From: Chitinophagales bacterium
GTDB lineage: Bacteria; Bacteroidota; Bacteroidia; Chitinophagales; Chitinophagaceae
Length of the DNA stretch: 64,000 bases
Assembly: GCA_026936105.1 (NCBI GenBank)
Contig: JAIXKI010000003.1
Coordinates: 14,688 to 78,687 of the forward strand
Direction: 5' to 3'
Part shown: positions 56,067-64,000 of the stretch, one piece after another
How positions within the stretch are numbered: the first letter of the stretch is position 1
Layout: each line of letters starts with the position of its first letter
The notes under the pieces: generated by a model
Told to the model about the DNA's origin: nothing
The model's input: the letters and a program-made list of their open reading frames with translations, nothing else
The model's database searches: none
Made by a program: the position numbers and the translations under genes

Positions 56067-56702
56067 ATGGACATTAATGATCTGTTGAATAGTGATCTCG
56101 GAAAACGATTGATCAATGATATCGGTTCACAAACAGGGATATCAAAGGCCCAGACATCTTCAGTCGTAAACGCTGCAGCTCCTGTGCTTATGGGAATGCT
56201 TCAAAAAAATGCAGGCTCTGAACAAGGGGCCGCCGGAATTCTCAGCGCTTTGAATAAACATGATGGAAGCATATTGGATAACCTTTCCGGCTTCCTGGGC
56301 TCAGGCGACTTCTCTGACGGTGATGGTATTCTTGGCCATGTACTCGGCGGAAAAAGGAGTGCAGTGGAAAACGCCATCAGCGCCCAAACAGGAGTTAGCT
56401 CCTCAAAAGTATCAACCATACTGGCCATGCTTGCTCCTATACTTATGGGATTTTTGGGTAAGCAAACCAGGGCTTCAGGAAATATTACTGACAGCACGGG
56501 ATTAGGCGGTTTGCTTGGCGAATTGTTGGGATCATCGGGTGGTTCCTCATTAGGCGGCGGTATCCTTTCTTCTATACTCGACCAGGATGGTGACGGACAG
56601 TTAAGTGTCAATGATGCCATCAGCGCTATTTCAGGTAATAAGAAAAAAAGATCAGGAAGTTTGTTGGGCAGAATTCTGGGAGGTTTGTTTGGAAAAAAAT
56701 GA
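56067..56702 (+). CDS. DUF937 domain-containing protein with an EF-hand-like loop
   Basis: A 211-residue protein with two related DUF937 halves (QTGISKAQTSSVV and QTGVSSSKVSTIL with following APxLMG segments), rich in glycine and serine, with no signal peptide. Near the C-terminus DQDGDGQLSVND (172-183) matches the 12-residue calcium loop of EF-hand and dockerin proteins (D172, D174, D176, Q178, D183). A basic tail (KKKRSG) follows. The family is widespread and uncharacterised. The calcium loop is my inference from the pattern. Confidence 0.85.
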   Translation: MDINDLLNSDLGKRLINDIGSQTGISKAQTSSVVNAAAPVLMGMLQKNAGSEQGAAGILSALNKHDGSILDNLSGFLGSGDFSDGDGILGHVLGGKRSAVENAISAQTGVSSSKVSTILAMLAPILMGFLGKQTRASGNITDSTGLGGLLGELLGSSGGSSLGGGILSSILDQDGDGQLSVNDAISAISGNKKKRSGSLLGRILGGLFGKK

Positions 56703-56716
56703 GCAAAATACCTTTG
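56685..56716 (+). promoter_or_regulatory. candidate promoter TTG-N21-TACCTTTG after the DUF937 gene
   Basis: An exact TAnnTTTG (56709-56716) with TTG at 56685-56687 (21 bp) or 56689-56691 (17 bp) upstream. It points into the 403-bp gap rather than at a gene, about 390 bp before the nucleoside permease. Confidence 0.45.
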
Positions 56717-56882
56717 AAGTATTTATGCTACAATTCAGGAAAATCTCAATGGATACAGCTACCACTGCATTATGCTGAATGGTTAAAAATTTTTGTAATT
56801 ATTTTCATTTCCGTTGGGTGGAAGATGTCTCTACATCAGTAGAAATTTCAGCCCGCCCGTTTTTCGCTGGGTGTTTTTTCTT
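56717..56882 (+). ncRNA. candidate small transcript in the 56703-57105 gap
   Basis: The gap of 403 bp holds a good promoter at its start and a terminator-like hairpin (CGCCCG with TGGGTG, two G-T pairs, then six T) at 56854-56879. Together they outline a transcript of about 160 nt with no convincing open frame. The rest of the gap (56883-57105) is A/T-rich and shows no exact promoter for the permease gene. No known RNA family is recognised. Confidence 0.3.
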
Positions 56883-57105
56883 TAGTTAGAGCCTAAATTT
56901 AATTTTTGTATTTCACTTTTCCATGCATGGTCTTTTCCGGTTAATATCAGATCGAAGATTTCATGAAAAGGCTACAGGTTCATTGTAAACCATTCAATGA
57001 AAGAGCATATTTAAAAAGCTCTGAATTTTTTATAATAAATGAACAAGTGGTTAAAACCCGGCTCAAAAAATCCTTATCTTCCCTGTCTGAAATAATTTCA
57101 ACACA

Positions 57106-58365
57106 ATGGGCATTAAATTCCGGCTCACCGTTCTCAGCTTTTTTCAATTTTTTGTATGGGGTGCCTGGCTGATCACAATCGGCACTTATTGTTTGAATGC
57201 AAAAGGATGGACCTTTCCTGAATTTGGCGCCATCTTTTCCACCATGGCCATATCTTCTTTGTTCATGCCGGCGCTTGCTGGCATCATAGCCGACAAATGG
57301 ATCAATGCAGAAAGATTATATGGTGTTCTTCAGATCCTTTATGGAATCATTCTGCTGTATGTACCCAAAGTGAATGACCCGGGTACTTTGTTTTATGTGA
57401 TCCTTCTGGCAATGATTTGCTATATGCCCACCATTTCATTGTCCAATGCCATTGCTTATGCAATCCTGAAAAAGAACGGGTATGATGTGGTGAAAGCTTT
57501 TCCACCCATAAGGGTCTGGGGCACTATCGGTTTTATTGTTGCCATGTGGACTACGAATTTGTCTGGCAGTAAAGCCAATGCCGATCAATTCATCATAGGT
57601 GCGGTAGCTGCTCTTTTGCTTGGAGTTTACGCATTTACTTTGCCGAAATGCCCTCCTCCTAAATCCATTTCGGAAAAAGCCGGCATAGTGGAACAGCTGG
57701 GTTTGAATGCATTCAAATTGTTCGGGAGTTATAAAATGGCGTTGTTCTTTATTTTTTCCATGCTCTTAGGCGCTGCATTGCAACTGACCAATATGTATGG
57801 TGATTCATTCCTGAGCGGATTCGGCACTAACCCTGCTTTCAAGGATTCTTTTGTTGTAAAATATTCTACCATCATTCTTTCCATATCACAGATGTCGGAA
57901 ACTTTATTCATCCTCACTATTCCTTTTTTTCTGAAGAAATTCGGGATAAAACAAGTGATGCTGATGTCCATGTTTGCCTGGGTGTTCCGTTTCGGACTGT
58001 TTGCTTTTGGTGATCCTTCTTTTGCAGGCACTGTCATGATCATCGTTTCCTGCATTGTTTACGGAATGGCATTCGACTTTTTCAATATATCAGGTTCTTT
58101 GTTTGTGGAGACTACTACAGATTCATCCATCCGCTCCAGCGCCCAGGGATTGTTTATGATGATGACCAATGGAATAGGGGCTTACCTCGGCAGTGTGGTC
58201 AGCGGTTATGTGATCGGCAAATATTTTATTAATCCGGACGGCAGCAGCGACTGGCATGGCATCTGGCTGACCTTTGCCATCTATGCATTGATCGTTGGTA
58301 TACTGTTCAGTATTCTTTTCAAACATAAACATGTGCCGGGAGAAGAAGTCGTGATCAACCATTAG
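57106..58365 (+). CDS. nucleoside permease (NHS family MFS, NupG/XapB-like)
   Basis: A 419-residue, 12-segment membrane protein that takes up nucleosides with protons. The N-terminus (KFRLTVLSFFQFFVWGAWLI) and the RVWGTIGFIVAMW segment near 142-154 are typical of the nucleoside:H+ symporter family. The start is the ATG at 57106. It converges with trxA across a strong hairpin. Substrate range cannot be told from sequence. Confidence 0.93.
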   Translation: MGIKFRLTVLSFFQFFVWGAWLITIGTYCLNAKGWTFPEFGAIFSTMAISSLFMPALAGIIADKWINAERLYGVLQILYGIILLYVPKVNDPGTLFYVILLAMICYMPTISLSNAIAYAILKKNGYDVVKAFPPIRVWGTIGFIVAMWTTNLSGSKANADQFIIGAVAALLLGVYAFTLPKCPPPKSISEKAGIVEQLGLNAFKLFGSYKMALFFIFSMLLGAALQLTNMYGDSFLSGFGTNPAFKDSFVVKYSTIILSISQMSETLFILTIPFFLKKFGIKQVMLMSMFAWVFRFGLFAFGDPSFAGTVMIIVSCIVYGMAFDFFNISGSLFVETTTDSSIRSSAQGLFMMMTNGIGAYLGSVVSGYVIGKYFINPDGSSDWHGIWLTFAIYALIVGILFSILFKHKHVPGEEVVINH

Positions 58366-58383
58366 CATTTAGAAAACTTTGAA

Positions 58384-58422
58384 ATAAAAAAGAGTGCCAC
58401 AGTATCTGACCGTGGCACTCTT
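58384..58422 (-). terminator. intrinsic terminator between the nucleoside permease and trxA
   Basis: AAGAGTGCCAC (58390-58400) and GTGGCACTCTT (58412-58422) are a perfect 11-bp stem. The T-run (TTTTTTATTTC) follows on the minus strand, so it mainly ends trxA; the plus-strand side has only AGTTTT. Confidence 0.88.
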
Positions 58423-58439
58423 AGTTTTAAAGAAGTTCA

Positions 58440-58760
58440 TTAACTCAGATGAGCTTCAATCTTTTTTACAAAGTTTCCTTTGGGTTGGGCGCCTATCAGT
58501 TTATCAACCAACTGGCCGTTTTTGAAAAACAGAATAGCCGGAATGGAAGTGATCCCGTAGTTCATGGATACCTGCGGATTTACATCCACATTCACTTTAC
58601 CCACATTTACTTTCCCGCTGTATTCTTTGGAAAGATCTTCGATGATGGGGCCGATTGCACGGCAGGGGCCACACCATTCTGCCCAGAAATCCACTACACT
58701 CAGTTTGTCTGAAGAAAGCACTTCAGTCTGAAAATTGGAATCATTAAATTCTTTTGCCAT
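58440..58760 (-). CDS. trxA: thioredoxin
   Basis: A 106-residue protein with the redox motif WCGPC (C30 and C33) and the cis-proline region TSIPAILFF. It reduces protein disulfides in the cytoplasm; there is no signal peptide. Size and sequence match the standard thioredoxin. It has a strong promoter and its own terminator, so it is a single-gene unit. Confidence 0.97.
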   Translation of the reverse strand: MAKEFNDSNFQTEVLSSDKLSVVDFWAEWCGPCRAIGPIIEDLSKEYSGKVNVGKVNVDVNPQVSMNYGITSIPAILFFKNGQLVDKLIGAQPKGNFVKKIEAHLS

Positions 58761-58795
58761 TAGTACAAGTTTTAAATTTTAATTGTTGAGGACTG

Positions 58796-58826
58796 CAAAT
58801 TTAAGTCCTGGTCTGATAATAAGCAA
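58796..58826 (-). promoter_or_regulatory. promoter TTG-N20-TAAATTTG of trxA
   Basis: On the minus strand TTG (complement of 58824-58826) and TAAATTTG (58803 down to 58796) are 20 bp apart. The trxA ATG follows 35 bp later. Confidence 0.7.
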
Positions 58827-59041
58827 TGTTGACATAAAGTTGTGCAAAACTTGTCATTGTTGTGCCCGATAACCTGACAAAGTTGTGTTGAGTGTAAAAC
58901 CGGATCTTTGGTACTTTTTTCAATAGAACGTGAATATCCGGAACATATACCCATATCCCTGCATTTTAGGTATTTTAGCTGTGCTCTTCCCGGAGATAAC
59001 AGATCTCATCTTCGTTCTATATAATTGGCTGTTTATCCGCC

Positions 59042-59066
59042 TTCCGTAAGCTTTTACGGAACTTTT
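59042..59066 (+). terminator. terminator-like hairpin in the 58761-59246 gap
   Basis: TTCCGTAA and TTACGGAA form a perfect 8-bp stem with a GCTT loop, followed by CTTTTTCTT on the plus strand. No plus-strand gene precedes it within 670 bp. Apart from the trxA promoter, this 486-bp gap shows no gene and no other clear structure. Confidence 0.4.
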
Positions 59067-59246
59067 TCTTACTATATCATGCAGATACGTTCAATCTGTA
59101 TCACAGGGATTATTGTGGACAAAATTTTTCAGTAAAACTCAAAACAGCTAATTACGGGATTCAGCCTGGTTTTTGACCGTGTCCGTTTTTTTTTATTTGA
59201 ATTAATAGTATATGTGTTGCTGAAATTTGTAAAATCATTATGAAGG

Positions 59247-62200
59247 TCAGGCAGTGATCACTTCCACTTCAAGGTCGGGCCTTTGCTGAAGGAATTCGAT
59301 CATGTCATTATTCATTTCAAAGCCACTATTCATGCTGATCAGGCTTACTTTCAATTTATTTTTCGGGTCCTGAAGACTGAATTTCAGCATGGCATTTCCC
59401 GGATATTCTTTCATATTTTTTTCTACAAAATTGATAATCTCCTCGTTGATGAGACCGGGATGTGTATGAATGTTCAACTGTTTGGTCAGCTGCTTTTTCA
59501 TGGTTTCTACTAATAATACATTAAGCACTTTAAATTCAAATTCATCTTTCTTAAAACGTTGTTTGAAATAACCTGTAATGAAAACAGTGTTACCCTGCTG
59601 CAGCATATTACTGAATCTCATGTAATCTTCGCTGAAAAGTATGATAGTCGTTTTTCCCGAATAATCTTCCAAAATGAAATTTCCGTATTTATTCCCCTGG
59701 CGTGAGATCCTGTGCTGCGCTTCCGCCACGAGCCCTATCAGGCGGAATGTCATATTGGGATTCGGACTCAGCGTGATCGTTTCTTTGAATTCATTGAAAG
59801 CAGCAAGCGTAGCGACTTTGTAATGTCTCATCTCGAATTTATAATGATCCAGCGGATGTCCGCTCAGAAACATTCCGGTCACTTCCTTTTCATGTTCCAG
59901 CTGTTTTGTCAATGGCCAGGGTGCACAATCGGGCATTCTTGGCGGAGTGATATCATCCAGCATGGGCAGGTTGCCAAATAATGTGTTCGTATTTGATGCA
60001 TAATTATTTTGATAGATCTGTCCGAAGCGTATGATCCTTTCCATTCCGGATATGTTTTCATCAGGCGGCGTAAAGAAATATTGGGCACGATGCAATTCAG
60101 GAAAACAATCAAAAGCGCCTGCATAAGCAAGACTTTCCAGTGTCTTTTTATTTACGGTTCTCTGATTGATTCGTTTGATGAGATCAAATATTGATTTGAA
60201 ATTCCCGTTGTTATTTCTTTCCTCAATAATGGCTTCTACGGCTGCTTCTCCCACACCTTTCAGGCCACCCAACCCGAAGCGGATCTCACCGGCTTTATTC
60301 ACAGCGAATCCTTTGTGTGATTCATTGATATCAGGCCCGAGTACTTTCAACCCCATGCGCTTGCATTCTTCCATGAAGAAAGTGATCTTCTCAATACTTC
60401 CCGCATGGTTCAACACAGCCGCCATGTATTCGGAGGGGTAGTGTGCTTTCAGATAGGCAGTCTGATAAGCTACATAAGCATAACAGGTGGAGTGTGATTT
60501 GTTGAATGCATATTGGGCAAAAGCTTCCCAGTCGCTCCAGATCTTTTCCAGTTCTTCGGGAGGATACAGATTTTCAGTGGCGCCTTCAATGAATTTTGTC
60601 TTCATTTTGTCCAGTACTGCTTTTTGTTTTTTACCCATCGCCTTGCGCAACACATCTGCATCGCCTTTGCTGAAGCCGGCAAGTTTTTGCGCCAGCAACA
60701 TCACCTGTTCCTGATAAACTGTGATACCGTATGTTTCTTTCAAAATATCCTCCATTTCGGGAAGATCATATGTAATAGGTTCACGCCCTTGTTTGCGATC
60801 AATGAAATTAGGGATATATGCCAGTGGTCCCGGGCGGTACAATGCATTCATTGCAATAAGGTCATCAAACTTATCAGGCCTCAGTTCCCGGAGATATTTC
60901 TGCATGCCCGTGCTTTCAAACTGGAAGGTGCCAATGGTGGCGCCGTGCTGATATAGTTCAAAAGTTTTATTGTCATCCAGCGGAATCTTGTCAATATCAA
61001 TTTCTATTCCTTGATTTTTCCGGATCAGTTCGAGCGCATTTTTGATTATGGTTAATGTCTTCAATCCGAGAAAATCCATCTTGATCACCCCTGCATTTTC
61101 AATAACACTTCCTTCTATCTGCGTCACCCAGAGCGAAGAATCTTTTGCCGTGCACACCGGTATCAGTTCCATCAGGTCTTTCGGCGCAATGATGATGCCT
61201 GCTGCATGAATACCCGTATTCCTTACTGAACCTTCCAGTCTTTCTGCTTCATGCAATACTTTACTTTCAATGCTGTTTTCCTGGTCGTAGATCTCTCTCA
61301 GTTTATTGACCTTTTCGATGTCTTCATTTGCCAGCCCTTCTTTTTCTTCCAATGATTTTTCTGAATGCTCATCTTTGTCGTTGCCTGCATCTTTTAATTT
61401 GATGGGTGCGTGCAATAACCTTTTCAAGGTGATGCCAATAGGCCTGTCGGGGATCAATTTGGCCATTGCATTCGATTCAGGCAGAGGAAGGTCCATCACG
61501 CGGGCCACATCCTTGATGCTCATTTTTGCGGCCATGGTACCATAGGTAATGATCTGTGCCACCTGGTTCTTTCCGTATTTTTCCACCACATAGTCAATCA
61601 CCTTTTGCCTGCCTTCATCATCAAAATCGGTGTCAATATCCGGCATGGAATTTCTGTCCGGATTCAGAAATCTTTCAAAAAGTAAATTGTATTTGAGGGG
61701 ATCAATGTTGGTGATACCGATGCAATAAGCCACAACGGATCCAGCAGCGGAACCACGGCCCGGCCCGATGAAGACACCTTTGCTTCTTCCTGCTTTGATA
61801 AAATCACTTACAATGAGAAAGTAACCGGCAAAGCCCATAGTTTTGATGGTGAACAATTCAAATTCGATCCGTTCCCTGATCTCATCAGTGATCTCATGGT
61901 ATCTGTTCCGGGCTCCTTCATAAGTCAGATGTTTCAGGTATTCCCATTGATTCAATGATTCGGGAGAAACAATCCTTTTCTGAAGTTTTTCTTCTTTCGT
62001 GTGAATTTTATATTCATCGGGAATAGGAAATGCAGGTAGCAGGATGTCTCTTGTCAGGTTCAGGAGATCAATTTTGGAAACCACTTCATTTGTATTATCA
62101 ATGGCTTCCGGCAGATCACTGAAATTAGCTGTCATCTCCCCGGTGGTCTTGAAGTAAAACTGATCATTCGGGAATGCAAATCTTTTATCTTTTACATACA

Positions 62201-62948
62201 CATCATCATCCGTGAATTCACGAATGGCGGGAGTAGCTAATTTTTCCCCGGTGTTGATACAAAGTAAAATGTCATGTGCGGTGAAATCGCTTTGATCCAC
62301 ATAGTGTGAATCATTGCTAGCGATCATCTTCACCCGGTACTTTCTTGCCAGCTTTATTAATACTTCATTTACTTTATTCTGTTCTGCAAGCCCGTGCCGT
62401 TGCAGTTCCACATAGTAATCATCCTGGAAAACATTGAGCCACCATTTGAATTCATTTTCTCCTTCCTCTTCACCCTTTTTCAAAATAGCCTGAGGCACAC
62501 TGGCGCCGAGGCAGCAGGTCGTTGCGATCAATCCTTCATGATAGCGAAGGATCAGTTCTTTATCAATGCGGGGGTACTTGCTGTACAAGCCTTCTATATA
62601 TCCAAGCGATGTCAGCTTCACCAGGTTGCGGTAACCGGTTTCATTTTTTGCCAGTAATATCTGATGATGTCTCGGGTCTTTCTGTTCTTTGGTAAATGAT
62701 TTTACATGACGGTTATGTGTGATATAAAACTCGCAGCCTACAACGGGTTTCACTTTCAGGTTACCACTTTCATCTTTATGTCTATAAGCTTCGGCAACAA
62801 AGTTGAAAACACCGAACATGTTGCCGTGATCGCTGATGGCAATGGCAGGCATACCATCTTTGATCGCTTTCTGATAGAGGCCTTTGATGGATGCCGCTCC
62901 ATCTAAAAGTGAGTACTGTGTGTGAACATGTAAATGGGAAAATTTCAT
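59247..62948 (-). CDS. dnaE: DNA polymerase III subunit alpha
   Basis: DnaE is the replicative polymerase. The 1233-residue protein begins with a PHP domain (HLHVHTQYSLLDGA), followed by the C-family polymerase core, in which PDIDTDF supplies catalytic D437 and D439. Next come the FNKSHSTCYAYVAYQTAYLK segment, helix-hairpin-helix and an OB fold (about 1010-1110). It is about 70 residues longer than the E. coli enzyme, partly through a charged insert around residue 510-545 (KDEHSEKSLEEKEG). There is no exonuclease insertion of the PolC type. Confidence 0.97.
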   Translation of the reverse strand: MKFSHLHVHTQYSLLDGAASIKGLYQKAIKDGMPAIAISDHGNMFGVFNFVAEAYRHKDESGNLKVKPVVGCEFYITHNRHVKSFTKEQKDPRHHQILLAKNETGYRNLVKLTSLGYIEGLYSKYPRIDKELILRYHEGLIATTCCLGASVPQAILKKGEEEGENEFKWWLNVFQDDYYVELQRHGLAEQNKVNEVLIKLARKYRVKMIASNDSHYVDQSDFTAHDILLCINTGEKLATPAIREFTDDDVYVKDKRFAFPNDQFYFKTTGEMTANFSDLPEAIDNTNEVVSKIDLLNLTRDILLPAFPIPDEYKIHTKEEKLQKRIVSPESLNQWEYLKHLTYEGARNRYHEITDEIRERIEFELFTIKTMGFAGYFLIVSDFIKAGRSKGVFIGPGRGSAAGSVVAYCIGITNIDPLKYNLLFERFLNPDRNSMPDIDTDFDDEGRQKVIDYVVEKYGKNQVAQIITYGTMAAKMSIKDVARVMDLPLPESNAMAKLIPDRPIGITLKRLLHAPIKLKDAGNDKDEHSEKSLEEKEGLANEDIEKVNKLREIYDQENSIESKVLHEAERLEGSVRNTGIHAAGIIIAPKDLMELIPVCTAKDSSLWVTQIEGSVIENAGVIKMDFLGLKTLTIIKNALELIRKNQGIEIDIDKIPLDDNKTFELYQHGATIGTFQFESTGMQKYLRELRPDKFDDLIAMNALYRPGPLAYIPNFIDRKQGREPITYDLPEMEDILKETYGITVYQEQVMLLAQKLAGFSKGDADVLRKAMGKKQKAVLDKMKTKFIEGATENLYPPEELEKIWSDWEAFAQYAFNKSHSTCYAYVAYQTAYLKAHYPSEYMAAVLNHAGSIEKITFFMEECKRMGLKVLGPDINESHKGFAVNKAGEIRFGLGGLKGVGEAAVEAIIEERNNNGNFKSIFDLIKRINQRTVNKKTLESLAYAGAFDCFPELHRAQYFFTPPDENISGMERIIRFGQIYQNNYASNTNTLFGNLPMLDDITPPRMPDCAPWPLTKQLEHEKEVTGMFLSGHPLDHYKFEMRHYKVATLAAFNEFKETITLSPNPNMTFRLIGLVAEAQHRISRQGNKYGNFILEDYSGKTTIILFSEDYMRFSNMLQQGNTVFITGYFKQRFKKDEFEFKVLNVLLVETMKKQLTKQLNIHTHPGLINEEIINFVEKNMKEYPGNAMLKFSLQDPKNKLKVSLISMNSGFEMNNDMIEFLQQRPDLEVEVITA

Positions 62949-63052
62949 ACCACTCAGGATCTAATTCATTCGTTTAAAAGACGATAAAAGAATTAACAAA
63001 TTACAACTTCAAATTTCGTTGAAATATTGATAGGATTCCGGAAAAATAAATT

Positions 63053-63060
63053 TAGTTTTG
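63053..63060 (+). promoter_or_regulatory. -7 element TAGTTTTG of the NlpC/P60 gene
   Basis: An exact TAnnTTTG match 49 bp before the ATG at 63110. A TTG lies 23 bp upstream, slightly too far for the ideal spacing. Confidence 0.45.
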
Positions 63061-63109
63061 CACGTTCCTTAACGATACTGCTTCGTGATCCACCTAAAAA
63101 AAGACCCTT

Positions 63110-63841
63110 ATGGTAAAGAGAATTCTTCCCGCCATATCGCTTGTCCTGTTTCTAGGTAGCTGCAGCGCCTTAAAGCAAATTGATGTTTCAAGTGATAAAC
63201 CCGTTACGCCGGTTGCGGCTTATGCTTCCGCAAAGGATCGTGCTGTATTGAGCGATGAACATGTGAAATTCCTGAATAATATTTCATCGGAGCCGGCCAG
63301 GCCGGAAATGCCGGTGTCTTCTACAAAGCGTGCTAAAGGGCCGAACAGGGAAGTTCCGGCAAATGAATTCATAAGTTCATCTTCTGAGAAAAATGTTTCT
63401 GCATCATCAGCATTGCAAATAAAATATGCCGGCATGATGAACATAGATCCGGCGAAGATCAAAAACCTGGACCTGTACGGATTTATTGATGACTGGTATG
63501 GCACACCGTATAAATTAGGCGGTTCTACCAAGAAAGGTATTGACTGCTCGGCTTTCGTCCAGTTTCTTTTTGCATCTGTTTACGGAATTACATTGCCCCG
63601 CACTTCAAAGTATCAATATACTTCCACGAAAAGAATTTCAACTACACAATTGAAAGAAGGAGATCTTCTTTTCTTTCACACCCGCCGGAATTTCAAGGGA
63701 GTGACGCATGTGGGAGTATATCTTCAGAATAATAAGTTTGTGCAGGCCTCCAGCTCCGGAGGTGTTACCATCAGTGATATGTACGATCCTTATTATGTAA
63801 AACACCTGGTGGGTGCAGGCCGTGCCGTCGCTGATAACTGA
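63110..63841 (+). CDS. NlpC/P60 family (C40) peptidoglycan peptidase, lipoprotein
   Basis: A 243-residue cell-wall hydrolase that probably cuts peptide stems of peptidoglycan. The N-terminus is a lipoprotein signal with lipobox LGSC (C18). A low-complexity linker (about 20-115) precedes the catalytic domain with C146 in IDCSAFVQ and H200 in VTHVGVYL. The third site is Q212 in VQASSSGGV, where E. coli Spr has histidine; polar residues are accepted there in the family. It is convergent with the gene cut by the window edge. Confidence 0.94.
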   Translation: MVKRILPAISLVLFLGSCSALKQIDVSSDKPVTPVAAYASAKDRAVLSDEHVKFLNNISSEPARPEMPVSSTKRAKGPNREVPANEFISSSSEKNVSASSALQIKYAGMMNIDPAKIKNLDLYGFIDDWYGTPYKLGGSTKKGIDCSAFVQFLFASVYGITLPRTSKYQYTSTKRISTTQLKEGDLLFFHTRRNFKGVTHVGVYLQNNKFVQASSSGGVTISDMYDPYYVKHLVGAGRAVADN

Positions 63842-63850
63842 CCTTTCAAT

Positions 63851-64000
63851 TTATTTTATTCCCATTCTTTTCCTGACAGTTTCCCATACAGGCTTTATAT
63901 CCGGCGAGAGATTGAAGTAAATCACTCCGCCAGCATAAATGATTATGAAAAGCAAGCTCCGCAGCACCATCGCCATGAACCCATGCATGTTGTGAAATGC
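63851..64000 (-). CDS. C-terminal fragment of a membrane protein, cut by the window edge
   Basis: An open frame enters from the right edge and stops with TAA at 63851-63853, giving the last 49 residues of a protein. It contains a membrane segment (MVLRSLLFIIIYAGGVIYF) and a basic end (RKRMGIK). The composition and tail resemble the C-terminus of polysaccharide flippase-type proteins (Wzx/MATE-like) in this phylum, but 49 residues are too few to be sure. Confidence 0.5.
   Translation of the reverse strand, partial: AFHNMHGFMAMVLRSLLFIIIYAGGVIYFNLSPDIKPVWETVRKRMGIK

Noticed and set aside
58772-58954. Short minus-strand frame upstream of trxA
   Set aside because: It overlaps the trxA promoter, has no recognisable sequence features and would lie between promoter and gene.

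Overview
The window looks like a chromosomal segment of a Bacteroidota bacterium, probably close to the Chitinophagales/Sphingobacteriales. I infer this from several things. Many genes carry the Bacteroidota -7 promoter element TAnnTTTG, some with a TTG about 19-20 bp upstream. Shine-Dalgarno signals are mostly absent. Families typical of the phylum are present (DUF3810, DUF3667, DUF2130, a YbiT-like ABC-F, a fused MoaC-MoaB). Base composition is moderately AT-rich. No ribosomal operon, phage or CRISPR array was seen, and the exact taxon cannot be read from this sequence.

Layout. 1-17.5 kb is mostly housekeeping: a partly duplicated tRNA-Lys, the yceD-rpmF-plsX operon, a DUF3810 protein, a prolyl oligopeptidase, dcd, a phosphopantetheinyl transferase, a DUF2130 protein, tRNA-Leu(GAG) beside a small inverted-repeat element, a histidine kinase, a glycosyltransferase, tRNA-Gly and tRNA-Leu(UAA), a DUF3667 protein, mazG and a very large 12-TM histidine kinase. 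17.5-23.9 kb holds a ClC channel/antiporter, a DPP4-like peptidase and a YbiT-like ABC-F protein.

23.9-44.2 kb is the most notable part: about 20 consecutive minus-strand genes forming a nitrate-respiration module. In transcription order these are a Crp/Fnr regulator with an N-terminal cysteine cluster, a membrane-anchored monohaem cytochrome c, narG, narH, narJ, narI, a small membrane protein, narK with a large periplasmic insert, a TDT/SLAC1-type channel, a hemerythrin protein, and a nearly complete molybdenum-cofactor pathway (moaA, an SDR-DUF2867 protein, moeA, a TauE/SafE permease, mobA, moaD, moeB-rhodanese, moaE, moaC-moaB). The enzyme, its electron-transfer partners, nitrate/nitrite transport, cofactor synthesis and a candidate redox regulator are therefore encoded together. 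A perfect 8-2-8 palindrome lies about 60 bp upstream of the predicted nar transcription start. No nitrite reductase is present in the window, so nitrite is the expected product of this module.

44.5-64 kb returns to housekeeping: a PolX-like protein whose polymerase active site is lost, a 31-residue lysine-rich histone-like protein, rpmA-rplU, a GH3-family protein, dxr-rseP, a membrane-anchored MutS-family ATPase, an LTA-synthase-like phosphotransferase, a DUF937 protein with an EF-hand-like loop, a nucleoside permease, thioredoxin, dnaE, an NlpC/P60 lipoprotein and the 3' end of a further gene cut by the window edge.
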